Assembly (NCBI RefSeq): GCF_000160755.1
Contig: NZ_GG668578.1
Location: 31,767-95,766, forward strand
Source: Proteus mirabilis ATCC 29906
GTDB taxonomy: Bacteria; Pseudomonadota; Gammaproteobacteria; Enterobacterales; Enterobacteriaceae
DNA: 64,000 bases
Direction: 5' to 3'
Shown here: positions 50,839 through 60,277 of the stretch, one piece after another
How positions within the stretch are numbered: position 1 is the first letter of the stretch
Layout of the letters: each line of letters begins with the position of its first letter
Position numbers and translations under genes: made by a program
Notes under the pieces: generated by a model
What the model saw: the letters and a program-made list of their open reading frames with translations, nothing else
Databases searched by the model: none
What the model was told of the DNA's origin: nothing

Positions 50839-51691
50839 CTTAACTCCATATTCTGATTCTAGTATCTCTTTTTTACGTTCAATTATTAACTCAAAAAATA
50901 GAGGAGATTATAAAGATAGAATATCTAATTTATTTAATTCATTAAATACCTATTATCAAAATTATGATACATCTTTTGATAATAATACTTTAAATCTTAT
51001 TCAACAATCGCTTATTTTTTCAGATTTAGAAAAAAAAGATTTACTCAAACTATATAATTATAGTTCAAAACCATTTGCAAATTTTAAGAATCAATTATTA
51101 AAATTACCAAATGGTAGAGATATGGATACTTGTCAGTATTGCACTTTAAATAGCGTAAATACATTAGATCATATTATTCCTAAAGAAAATTATCCTGAAT
51201 ATGCAGTACATCCTAAAAATTTATTTCCAGCTTGTAGTCAATGCAACAGCAAAAAATCAAATAAATGGTTAGATAATAATAATAACTTTGAGTTTATAAA
51301 CTTATATTCACATGACCTACCCAATTTACAATATCTTTTTGCAAACATTAATTTAATTGGTAATACTTTCAATGTTAACTTTGAATTAAGAAATGAAAAT
51401 AACATTAATGAAGATATTTTCATGCTAATTGAAAGACATTATATCAATCTTGATTTGTTAAATAGATTTAAATCAAAATCAAATGAAAAAATAGCACAAT
51501 TTGAAAATATCATAATTTCAAACATAGAGAGCTTTGATATACCTCTTTCTTCTGCACTAAACTCTGCTCTAGTTGCAGTTAATAAGAGTAGACTTATTTT
51601 TGGGGCAAATCATTGGGAACAAATATTATACCTTGGATTAATAAACGGCTCTGCATTTAGAACTTATTGTAACAATAAAGGCTATCAATAA
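50831..51691 (+). CDS. HNH endonuclease, PtuB-like
   Basis: Protein of 286 residues with an HNH nuclease in the middle: C-x2-C in DTCQYCTLN near residue 100, the catalytic histidine in LDHIIPKENYPEYAVHPKNL, and a second zinc pair in FPACSQCNSKKSNKW. The rest is helical without recognised domains. An ABC-type ATPase followed by an HNH nuclease is the Septu antiphage architecture (PtuA-PtuB), so the likely role is nucleic-acid cleavage during phage infection, gated by the ATPase. Function is inferred from layout, not shown. Confidence 0.8.
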   Translation: MINLTPYSDSSISFLRSIINSKNRGDYKDRISNLFNSLNTYYQNYDTSFDNNTLNLIQQSLIFSDLEKKDLLKLYNYSSKPFANFKNQLLKLPNGRDMDTCQYCTLNSVNTLDHIIPKENYPEYAVHPKNLFPACSQCNSKKSNKWLDNNNNFEFINLYSHDLPNLQYLFANINLIGNTFNVNFELRNENNINEDIFMLIERHYINLDLLNRFKSKSNEKIAQFENIIISNIESFDIPLSSALNSALVAVNKSRLIFGANHWEQILYLGLINGSAFRTYCNNKGYQ

Positions 51692-52193
51692 TATTTTGAA
51701 AAATTAGTTAGTAGAAAAATATTTTTATATATTTAAAGTAATAATGAATAAAAAATAACTTATTATTACCAACCTAAAAGGTTCTATTTACCAAAGAACC
51801 TTTTTTTTGTAAATTAAAGTTATTTCATTACAAACTGACTATCTCGCTCTGCTTTTTTCTTAGTCTTATGAAAACGCTGAAATAATTCTTTCTTTAAGTT
51901 TTGATAGCATCATCGTTAACTTTTTTGTTTTTCTTTTTAGAGATTTCTTTGTATAACAAAACAAATTTCCTCTATATGAACTTTTAGATTTTTTGATTCA
52001 GTGTGGTTATTAATTTATCGAATATAAACTCTTCTAAGCTCTTCCTGTATGCTTGGGAAGTTAAAATATCACCTCATAACAGTCATTAGTATATACCTAA
52101 AATTTGTTATTCTATCGGTTATAAAATCTAAAAATTGACTCTTGAGGTACACTTATTTACAACTCCCATCCAATGCTGTACAGTTCATTATGA
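51692..52193. other. 500-base gap with terminator and a possible gene remnant
   Basis: The gap starts with a terminator for the defence pair (next entry). On the minus strand 51820-51900 encodes a short tail, LKKELFQRFHKTKKKAER, ending DSQFVMK and a stop, and a Lys-rich stretch in another frame lies just upstream; together they look like the frameshifted 3' end of a lost gene of unknown type. I see nothing else. Confidence 0.35.
51777..51808 (+). terminator. Rho-independent terminator after the ATPase-HNH pair
   Basis: Stem AAAGGTTCT/AGAACCTTT with a nine-base loop and T8. Confidence 0.85.
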
Positions 52194-52514
52194 GTGAATT
52201 TAGCTAGTGCATCCATAGATTCAATTCCTATGCCTACATTCCTCATCACAGCTCTCCTAATAATTGTGTTTATCCGTTACTTCAACGTGTTACTTAACGA
52301 TTACGTCAGCAAGGAAAAGCTTATGAGTAAATTATTCCGCCATATAGTACTATATGCATCTTGTTTTATTGAAACCGTATGGGCAGGGATGATAAGTGTG
52401 GTAGTGGGTCTGATGACTGGCGGTGTCCAAATTACTTTGGCACTAGCTAAATTTTCTCGATTTTTTATTTTTCACCTAAAGCAACCACACCCAAAATATT
52501 ATCCAATATACTAA
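52194..52514 (+). CDS. Small membrane protein of unknown function
   Basis: Open frame of 106 residues from a GTG, or of 94 from the ATG at 52230 (MPTFLITALLIIVF), neither with a clear ribosome binding site. Two hydrophobic helices are visible (FLITALLIIVFIRYF and VWAGMISVVVGLMTGGVQIT), joined by a charged loop (DYVSKEKLMSKLFR), and the end is basic (HLKQPHPKYYPIY). I recognise no family. It lies alone between the defence pair and the resolvase. Confidence 0.45.
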   Translation: MNLASASIDSIPMPTFLITALLIIVFIRYFNVLLNDYVSKEKLMSKLFRHIVLYASCFIETVWAGMISVVVGLMTGGVQITLALAKFSRFFIFHLKQPHPKYYPIY

Positions 52515-52684
52515 ATCACTTCATACATATTCCTTTATTTTGGTCTTTCGTGCTTTTTGTACTAAGCATGATCGTTTTTCTCATTTTTTAATACACAACG
52601 TAATTAGCAACGTTTTCTACTGGCACATTGCAGTCTATTAGTTTGCTTTTACATTACTGCTATGTCACTGCTCATACACTACAT

Positions 52685-53354
<670 letters not shown>

Positions 53355-53523
53355 ACTATGAAAGTCTGGACTTCGATTAACAATTATTATATTAAATAAC
53401 TTAATAAATTAAATTATTAATGTAATTATATATTCTAAATAATACATTGCCTTATTTTAATATAGCTCTGCTATTTTCTCTCTGTTATACTTTCCTTCTC
53501 TTCTCGGACTAGCATATGTATTT

Positions 53524-54294
53524 ATGGGATTAATAATTCAAGAGCAATGTGTTATTGTTGATCATAATTGCCCCGACTGGCTAATAACTCAGTCTGAAGG
53601 GAATCCAACTATTGATTATACAGATGGCTTAAAAGTTTATGCTATTTTTAAAAGACAATTCCTTTCAGGTAAAAGAAGACGTAATAGAAAACAACGTCAA
53701 CTGGGGGATAATTGTCCTTTAATTTATGCTTTGAAAAAAAAGGATGATTTATATACAAATATTTCTAGCATAAAAAAACTCAATGATAGCTTCAAAATCA
53801 TTTGCAATAAACTTATGGAATTAGAACCTAAAGGGTATCAACTAATAATATCAATGCCTTCAGCCCATAATATTAGCCCTATTATCGCAAAACGTTTAGC
53901 AAAAAAATTTAATGCCACATATTTAACTGATATTTTAAGAAAAATAACAGTCGATAATGCTTTTCAACTTCTCGATAAAGCAGATATTAATATTGAAGAG
54001 GCTAAAAGTCTTAGTTTCAAAATTAAATTACAAGCAAAAGAAGTTGGACTTAAAGGAGGGTTTTCACTAAAAAGTATCCCTACTGAATTTAGGAATATAT
54101 TTCCACCATTTGTTTTAAACACACAAGCATCATCCAATACTGAAAAAATCAGAATATTACTTGTCGATGATCTTATGGCTACAGGAACAACATTAACTAC
54201 AGCTAGGGATATCATTGCACAACAGTATCCAAATGCCATTATACATGCTATCTGCCTATTCAGTTCAATAAAAAAACAAAACAAAAAAACTTGA
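53524..54294 (+). CDS. Orphan phosphoribosyltransferase-like protein
   Basis: Protein of 256 residues. The last third is a type I phosphoribosyltransferase: RILLVDDLMATGTTLTTARD is the PRPP-binding loop, and LIISMPSAHNISPIIAKRLAKKF is like the first strand-helix of ComF-type proteins. The N-terminal 80 residues are basic (SGKRRRNRKQRQ) and unlike ComF, with no zinc cysteines. It is alone between a resolvase and a repeat, away from competence or purine genes, so the substrate is unknown. A role in mobile-element biology or defence is a guess. Confidence 0.72.
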   Translation: MGLIIQEQCVIVDHNCPDWLITQSEGNPTIDYTDGLKVYAIFKRQFLSGKRRRNRKQRQLGDNCPLIYALKKKDDLYTNISSIKKLNDSFKIICNKLMELEPKGYQLIISMPSAHNISPIIAKRLAKKFNATYLTDILRKITVDNAFQLLDKADINIEEAKSLSFKIKLQAKEVGLKGGFSLKSIPTEFRNIFPPFVLNTQASSNTEKIRILLVDDLMATGTTLTTARDIIAQQYPNAIIHAICLFSSIKKQNKKT

Positions 54295-54471
54295 TAATAT
54301 CAAGATAAACAGGTATAAAGGCGTTATAGAGTGTGCTTGAGTCTCCCCGCTCTTAAAATCCAGATGAGACCCGCGTAAGCACCTGACTGAGGTCAGCTTG
54401 TAAAGAGCAAGTATCAGTCGATTAGGCAGCGGCTAATCCTTCAACACATATTGTTGTCGTAGAGAAATATC

Positions 54472-54503
54472 AAAAGGAGAACTTAGGTTCTCCTTTTACT
54501 TTT
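54472..54503 (+). terminator. Rho-independent terminator after the phosphoribosyltransferase gene
   Basis: Stem AAAAGGAGAAC/GTTCTCCTTTT with a TTAG loop and ACTTTTT following. It is the only clear structure, apart from the repeat, in the 373-base gap after 54294. Confidence 0.82.
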
Positions 54504-54667
54504 TAATCTTATGTGAAAAATTAACAAAGCATTCTTCCTTTCAAATTTCGTTACTACTATTTATCACGCCCTTTATAAATACTTCTTAATACTCTCTACT
54601 ATTACAAAATAGCTAGCCCTATTAAAAGAGTAAGTAATCAGAAACTAATTTTGTAATAAAAAACAGA

Positions 54668-54874
54668 CTAGTTACGCCATAAATATACAGAAGAGGGCCT
54701 AAACTCTCTCTTTCTATATTCAATAAATATTTGTTTTACTGATTTCAATAAAGTATTAAAAACTTCATTCTGCAATGCCCTGATCTTTTTTCCTTTTGGA
54801 GTAATAAAAGTCACTTCTTTTCCATTATGACTACAAGCAGTACTAACTGTACTGCTTGTCTTCTCAAGTCTCAA
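54668..54874 (-). pseudogene. Degenerate second copy of the 89-aa protein gene
   Basis: The frame encodes STVSTACSHNGKEVTFITPK followed by NEVFNTLLKS, clearly related to the small gene at 46228-46497. The first 40 residues are lost, no ATG remains (only a TTG), and the C-terminus runs on into unrelated residues (FIEYRKREFRPS). It has no GNAT-like partner. Confidence 0.75.
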
Positions 54875-54890
54875 TATCAGAACCTCATTC

Positions 54891-55434
54891 TAAAGCGCTA
54901 ACGCACAATTGAAAATAAAGTGACAAGCTCCTGCGAAGCACCGCATATTACCCTCCTACTGACCATTTGATATTAATTGGAATTTGAAGGCTTAAAGTTG
55001 TTGTATGGATATCATTGTACTTTGGTCTATGACAAAAGAAACTGAGTTAGCCGGAAAACCACACCTTATATCGCGCCCCTGAAAGATGGGTTTTACGACG
55101 CACCTGATAATTTGATAAAGGGAACATACACTATATTTATAATCAAAATAAAAAATATTTATTATATTTATACAAACAACCAACCCTATACATTCATAAT
55201 GAAAATATTTTATATTTATTATATTGCTATTTATAATATAGACTTAGCGACTATATTAATTATAAGTTCTCTTATTAAAAACAAAACAACAAATAATTAA
55301 CAAGCAACATATTAATTAAAGACAAAACCATTCTTAAAATGATATATTTTGATCTATATCACAGTATAATTCGGGTGTTTAATTATATTAATTTATAGTT
55401 GTTATATAGGTCTTAATAATTAACGGATGCGAAA
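54891..55434. other. Intergenic region upstream of the speF locus
   Basis: About 540 bases with no convincing gene. The first 230 bases have near-average composition and may be scraps of a lost gene; the remainder is extremely AT-rich. It includes the FNR/CRP-like site and the probable promoter for speFL-speF-potE. Confidence 0.5.
55348..55363 (+). promoter_or_regulatory. FNR- or CRP-type site upstream of speFL
   Basis: TTTGATCTATATCACA matches 14 of 16 positions of a strong CRP palindrome (TGTGATCTAGATCACA), and its core TTGAT-N4-ATCAC matches the FNR consensus TTGAT-N4-ATCAA at 9 of 10. TATATT at 55384-55389 would place it near -41, a class II activator position. TATAAT at 55365-55370 is an alternative -10 that would instead make it a repressor site. 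Confidence 0.55.
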
Positions 55435-55542
55435 ATGGAAAATAATAATCGATTTTGGCCACATATAAGACGTATTACACATATAATGATGTTTTCACAT
55501 CGTTCATGTTTTGATTTTAATCTTTTCAACGCTCAAAGATAA
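55435..55542 (+). CDS. speFL: Ornithine-sensing leader peptide SpeFL
   Basis: A 35-codon frame, MENNNRFWPHIRR at the start, FDFNLFNAQR at the end, clearly like the 34-residue E. coli SpeFL (pattern PHIRR-x-THIM-x-F-x-HR-x-x-FDF). In E. coli the nascent peptide binds ornithine in the ribosome exit tunnel; the stalled ribosome prevents Rho termination and lets speF be transcribed. The 373-base gap to speF would be the attenuator region. It is too short for normal ORF calling. Confidence 0.92.
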   Translation: MENNNRFWPHIRRITHIMMFSHRSCFDFNLFNAQR

Positions 55543-55915
55543 TCTCTCTATTGGCATCCATCACGTGGTTTGCATATTACCAGCGTATGGATAGTCAACC
55601 TCTTTACCATTATAAATCACATTTTATGTGACTATAATGGATTCTTATTGATCATTCATATTCCTGGTTTTTATGCATAGTAATGTGCAGTTAATTAGTT
55701 CTTATTATTGGTAATTTGGCTAAAAACATATTACTAAAATTATAAAAACCATCATTCTATACATTATTTTTATACGTGATGACATAAATATAAACGTGAT
55801 TTTTATAACTCGACACTCTATCGAGGGAAAAAACTCACATTTATAAAAATAAAAAACTGAAATATTTTTACTTAATATTTCAGCGAGAATTTTTTACCAA
55901 AAAAAGGTATTAAAA
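55543..55915 (+). promoter_or_regulatory. speF leader / Rho-dependent attenuator region
   Basis: A 373-base untranslated stretch between speFL and speF. By analogy with E. coli it holds the pyrimidine-rich Rho loading region (for example CTCTCTATTGGCATCCATCA near 55545) and structures controlled by ribosome stalling. I see no gene in it. AAAAAAAGG near 55905 is the weak ribosome binding region of speF. Confidence 0.55.
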
Positions 55916-58078
55916 ATGAAAAGTTATAAAATAGCGGTCAGCTACGATATGTCTGACTATATTTCAACCCACCGTGAATGTGTCGATATTCTACATACTG
56001 ATTTTTCTGATGTTGCCGTGATTATTATTTCACTTAATGACATTCAGAATGGAAAGCTTAATTTAATTGAACAAAATAGCTTTGAACAGCCTATTTTTGC
56101 CGTTATTAATAAAGATGAAGTTATCCCTGCTAATATTATTAATCGATTAACTGGTGTAATTGATTTAAATAAAAAAAATAGTGAGTTATATAATAAACAA
56201 CTAGAAACTGCAGCGTTAAAATATGAAGAGAGTCTATTACCTCCTTTTTTCGGCAGCTTAAAAAAATACGTTGAACAAGGAAATTCAGCTTTTGATTGTC
56301 CTGGGCATCAAGGAGGTGAATTTTTCCGCCGTCATCCTCTAGGTAACCAATTTGTCGAGTATTTTGGTGAAAACTTATTCCGCTCTGATTTATGTAATGC
56401 CGATGTTTCTATGGGTGATCTGCTGATCCACGAAGGTGCCCCATGTGCCGCACAACAACATGCAGCAAAAGTCTTTAATGCCGATAAAACTTATTTCGTT
56501 CTTAATGGTACATCTTCCTCCAATAAAGTCGTTCTTAATGCCTTATTGGCACCAGATGACCTAGTATTATTTGATCGTAATAATCATAAATCAAACCATC
56601 ACGGAGCATTAATTCAAGCAGGAGCAACGCCTGTTTATCTTGAAGCTGCACGTAACCCATTTGGGTTTATCGGTGGGATTGATGCTCATTGTTTTGAAGA
56701 AAAATATCTTCGTGAACTCATCAAAGAAGTCGCCCCTACACGTGCAAATGAAAAGCGCCCTTTCCGCCTAGCCGTTATCCAATTAGGTACCTATGACGGA
56801 ACAATATATAACGCACGTCAGGTAGTCGATAAAATCGGACATTTATGTGACTACATTTTATTTGACTCCGCGTGGGTGGGCTATGAACAGTTTATTCCAA
56901 TGATGAAAGATTGTTCTCCACTTCTACTTGAACTGAATGAAAACGATCCGGGGATCTTAGTTACACAATCTGTACATAAACAACAAGCGGGATTCTCTCA
57001 AACCTCACAGATCCACAAAAAAGATCGCCATATTAAAGGTCAAAAACGCTATGTAAATCATAAACGTCTCAATAACGCCTTTATGATGCATGCCTCAACT
57101 AGTCCATTCTACCCATTATTTGCAGCTTTGGATGTGAATGCCAAAATGCATGAAGGTGAGTCAGGTAAACGTTTATGGATGAATTGCGTAAAAACAGGGA
57201 TTGAAACCCGTAAATTACTCCTGCAATCCTGTAAACATATTCGCCCGTTTATTCCAGAAACTATCGATGGCCGTGCATGGGAAGATTTTGATACTGATGA
57301 AATTGCCAATGATCTCCGATTCTTTAATTTTGTTCCGGGAGAGCGCTGGCACTCATTTGAGGGATATGAAGAAAATCAATACTTTGTTGATCCATGTAAA
57401 TTACTACTAACCACCCCAGGTATTAATGCCAAAACAGGAAAATATGAATCATTTGGTGTTCCTGCCACCATTTTGGCGAACTATCTACGTGAAAATAACA
57501 TTATTCCTGAAAAATGCGATCTTAACTCCATATTATTCCTGCTAACGCCTGCAGAAAGCATGGCGAAAATGCAGCATCTGGTCGCACAAATTGCTCGCTT
57601 TGAACAATTACTGGAACAAGATGCCCCACTGAAAGAGGTACTTCCATCAGTATATCATGCCAACCAAACACGTTATCAAGGATACACCATCCGTCAATTG
57701 TGCCAAGAAATGCATGATATGTATGTGAAATTTAATGTAAAACAACTGCAAAAAGAGATGTTCCGTAAATCACATTTCCCACAAGTCAGTATGTTACCTC
57801 AAGAAGCCAATATCGCTTTTGTGCGTGGCGAGGTGGAGTTAGTTGCCGTGGAAAAAATTGAAGGCCGTATCGCCGCCGAAGGTGCTCTACCTTATCCACC
57901 AGGAGTACTGTGTGTAGTACCAGGGGAAATTTGGGGTGGCTCTGTACAGCAATATTTTCTAGCGCTAGAAGAAGGAATTAATCTATTCCCGGGATTCTCA
58001 CCGGAATTACAAGGTGTATATATCCGCAATGATGAGGACGGTCGTCTGCGGGCATATGGCTATGTAATTAAGCACTAA
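55916..58078 (+). CDS. speF: Inducible ornithine decarboxylase
   Basis: PLP-dependent fold-I decarboxylase that converts ornithine to putrescine and CO2, consuming a proton; with PotE it raises pH and feeds polyamine pools. The 720-residue length, N-terminal wing domain, FDCPGHQGGEFFRRHPLG, and the PLP-lysine motif TQSVHKQQAGFSQTSQIH all match SpeF. Expected regulation is acid, anaerobiosis and ornithine through the speFL leader. Putrescine has been described as a swarming signal in Proteus. potE follows. Confidence 0.98.
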   Translation: MKSYKIAVSYDMSDYISTHRECVDILHTDFSDVAVIIISLNDIQNGKLNLIEQNSFEQPIFAVINKDEVIPANIINRLTGVIDLNKKNSELYNKQLETAALKYEESLLPPFFGSLKKYVEQGNSAFDCPGHQGGEFFRRHPLGNQFVEYFGENLFRSDLCNADVSMGDLLIHEGAPCAAQQHAAKVFNADKTYFVLNGTSSSNKVVLNALLAPDDLVLFDRNNHKSNHHGALIQAGATPVYLEAARNPFGFIGGIDAHCFEEKYLRELIKEVAPTRANEKRPFRLAVIQLGTYDGTIYNARQVVDKIGHLCDYILFDSAWVGYEQFIPMMKDCSPLLLELNENDPGILVTQSVHKQQAGFSQTSQIHKKDRHIKGQKRYVNHKRLNNAFMMHASTSPFYPLFAALDVNAKMHEGESGKRLWMNCVKTGIETRKLLLQSCKHIRPFIPETIDGRAWEDFDTDEIANDLRFFNFVPGERWHSFEGYEENQYFVDPCKLLLTTPGINAKTGKYESFGVPATILANYLRENNIIPEKCDLNSILFLLTPAESMAKMQHLVAQIARFEQLLEQDAPLKEVLPSVYHANQTRYQGYTIRQLCQEMHDMYVKFNVKQLQKEMFRKSHFPQVSMLPQEANIAFVRGEVELVAVEKIEGRIAAEGALPYPPGVLCVVPGEIWGGSVQQYFLALEEGINLFPGFSPELQGVYIRNDEDGRLRAYGYVIKH

Positions 58079-58141
58079 GTTAATTAATTTATGCGTGACG
58101 GAGTGTGAATAAGCATGCTCCGTCAGCCGGAGAGTAAAACG

Positions 58142-59470
58142 ATGAGTACTTCAAAAAATAAAATGAGTGTATTGCAACTCACTATATTAACTGCGGTGAA
58201 TATGATGGGTTCCGGTATTATTATGCTACCGACCAAGCTAGCCGAAGTAGGAACCATTTCTATTTTATCTTGGATTGTCACTGCGGTCGGCTCTATGGCT
58301 CTGGCCTATGCATTTGCTAAATGCGGTATGTTTAGCCGTCGTAGCGGAGGAATGGGAGGGTATGCCGAGTATGCCTTTGGCAAATCGGGGAATTTTATGG
58401 CCAATTATACCTATGGTATTTCCCTGTTAATTGCCAATGTAGCTATCGCAATTTCTGCTGTGGGTTATGGTGCCGAACTGATGGATGCGACAATGACTCC
58501 GTTAGGTATTTGTATTGCAACGATTGTTGTATTGTGGATCTGTACAATAGCAAATTTTGGTGGTGCGCGGATCACCGGACAAATAAGCAGCATCACTGTC
58601 TGGGGGGTGATCATCCCTGTTGTGGGTATTTCAATTATTGGCTGGTGGTGGTTCAATCCTGAACAATACATTAACTCTTGGAATCCACATAATTTTCCAT
58701 TCTTTGAAGCCGTAGGCTCTTCTATTGCCATGACCTTATGGGCATTTTTAGGTATGGAATCAGCTTGTGCCAATAGTGAAGCGGTTGAAAATCCTGAAAA
58801 GAATGTTCCTATTGCTGTATTAGGTGGCACATTAGGTGCAGCCGTTATTTATATCGTATCAACAAATGTTATCGCAGGTATTGTGCCAAATATGGATCTG
58901 GCAAACTCTACCGCGCCATTTGGCTTAGCCTTCTCCCAAATGTTTACCCCAGGTGTTGGGAAAATCATTATGGCGCTAATGATTATGTCTTGTTGTGGAT
59001 CTTTACTTGGCTGGCAGTTCACCATCGCACAAGTATTTAAGGCGTCATCGGATTCTGGTTATTTTCCAAAAATATTTTCTGCAGTTAGCAAAGCTGATGC
59101 CCCGGTAAAAGGAATGTTAGTTATTGTTGTTATTCAATCTGCACTGTCACTGATGACCATCAGCCCATCACTAAATAAACAGTTTAATGTACTCGTCAAT
59201 CTAGCAGTTGTGACTAATATTATTCCTTACATCCTTTCTATGGCGGCAATGATTATTTTACAAAAAGTCGCCAAAGTGGAACCTCATAAAGCGAGAACCA
59301 GTAATATCATCGCATTCATTGGGGCGATTTATAGTTTCTATGCTCTGTATTCATCTGGTGAAGACGCCGTAATGTGGGGGGCATTAGCCACATTCTTGGG
59401 ATGGACACTATATGGTTTTGTCTCCCCACGATTTGAAATGAAACAAAACCAAGACCTAATGACAAAATAA
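58142..59470 (+). CDS. potE: Putrescine-ornithine antiporter
   Basis: APC-family inner-membrane transporter (442 residues, 12 helices) exchanging ornithine for putrescine. The first helix motif MMGSGIIMLPTKLAEVGTIS and SAVGYGAELM, GMESACANSEAVENPEKNVP are characteristic. I use the ATG at 58142, which has GGAGAG upstream and aligns with the E. coli start; nine upstream codons are open. It is 63 bases after speF, in the same operon. Confidence 0.97.
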   Translation: MSTSKNKMSVLQLTILTAVNMMGSGIIMLPTKLAEVGTISILSWIVTAVGSMALAYAFAKCGMFSRRSGGMGGYAEYAFGKSGNFMANYTYGISLLIANVAIAISAVGYGAELMDATMTPLGICIATIVVLWICTIANFGGARITGQISSITVWGVIIPVVGISIIGWWWFNPEQYINSWNPHNFPFFEAVGSSIAMTLWAFLGMESACANSEAVENPEKNVPIAVLGGTLGAAVIYIVSTNVIAGIVPNMDLANSTAPFGLAFSQMFTPGVGKIIMALMIMSCCGSLLGWQFTIAQVFKASSDSGYFPKIFSAVSKADAPVKGMLVIVVIQSALSLMTISPSLNKQFNVLVNLAVVTNIIPYILSMAAMIILQKVAKVEPHKARTSNIIAFIGAIYSFYALYSSGEDAVMWGALATFLGWTLYGFVSPRFEMKQNQDLMTK

Positions 59471-59490
59471 CACACGCTATTCGTTATATT

Positions 59491-59525
59491 CCTCCCGCAT
59501 AAAATTTCAGCGGGAGGGACTTTTC
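59491..59525 (+). terminator. Rho-independent terminator after potE
   Basis: Stem CCTCCCGC/GCGGGAGG with an 11-base loop and GACTTTTCTC after it. Confidence 0.72.
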
Positions 59526-59599
59526 TCACAACAAAATAATCAGCATTGACAGGTACTTAATAAGCTACCTGTATGCTCCCCTGTCGTGGAGATAGCAAA

Positions 59600-60277
59600 A
59601 TGATGATATCAGAAATCACCAAACCGAAACGAGGACGTCCCCCCAAAAATCATAGTCCTAATACAGATGTAAAAAATATAGTTATTCAAAGTGGTATAGA
59701 AATGTTTGCTGAAAAAGGCTATATCAGTTCAGACATTTGTAAGATATTAGAAAAAGTTGGTATCCCGAAAGGATCATTTTATTATTACTTTGGTAGTAAA
59801 GAAAAATTTGGTTTAGTCGTCATCCAACATTATGACAACTTTATTTCTAAGCAACTAGATAACTATTTGTCTTATACTGCATTACCTTTCCCCAAAAGAC
59901 TATTAGCATTTTGTCACATGATAAAATCAGAAATGGAAAAGTATCATTGGCAACGAGGATGCTTAGTAAGTAATCTCATACAAGATATTGTTAATTTACC
60001 CATTAGCTATTATAAAATACTGAATAATGTGATTTCTGGATGGCAGAAAAAGGTAGAAAATTATCTTCTAGAAGCACAAAAATATAAGTTTATATCTAAA
60101 AACATTGATTGTAGACAAATGGCTATTTTTTTCTGGATGGGTTGGCAAGGAGCAATAATGCAAGCAAAACTAACCCGCTCTAATCAGCCACTAGATATAT
60201 TTATCTCTATTTTTATGGCGCAGGTGTTTGATATTCCTCAACATGAACTAGAAATTACTAAAAATAGAATAATTTAA
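59600..60277 (+). CDS. TetR/AcrR-family transcriptional regulator
   Basis: Protein of 225 residues beginning with a basic arm (TKPKRGRPPKNH), a TetR helix-turn-helix (DICKILEKVGIPKGSFYYYFGSKEKF), and a helical effector domain with a conserved WQRGCLVSNLIQDI stretch that recalls NemR/AcuR-type electrophile sensors, where a cysteine responds. I take the ATG at 59600, with GGAGA seven bases upstream. It stands alone after potE; possible targets are itself or the secreted pair downstream on the other strand. Confidence 0.85.
   Translation: MMISEITKPKRGRPPKNHSPNTDVKNIVIQSGIEMFAEKGYISSDICKILEKVGIPKGSFYYYFGSKEKFGLVVIQHYDNFISKQLDNYLSYTALPFPKRLLAFCHMIKSEMEKYHWQRGCLVSNLIQDIVNLPISYYKILNNVISGWQKKVENYLLEAQKYKFISKNIDCRQMAIFFWMGWQGAIMQAKLTRSNQPLDIFISIFMAQVFDIPQHELEITKNRII

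Larger units (their letters stand above)
54421..54890. repeat. Direct repeat, copy B (degenerate)
   Basis: Matches 46066-46395 in the same orientation, but about 150 extra bases (54475-54627) split it. It holds a damaged second copy of the 89-residue gene and a decayed version of its terminator. It marks the right edge of the island cargo. Confidence 0.8.

Noticed and set aside
50831..51691. Retron or CBASS-type system around the HNH gene
   Set aside because: No reverse transcriptase, msr/msd-like repeat or nucleotidyltransferase is found within several kb. ATPase plus HNH alone fits Septu better.
54992..55183. Short minus-strand frame upstream of speFL
   Set aside because: AT-driven composition, no ribosome binding site and no recognisable family. 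The speF promoter region overlaps it.
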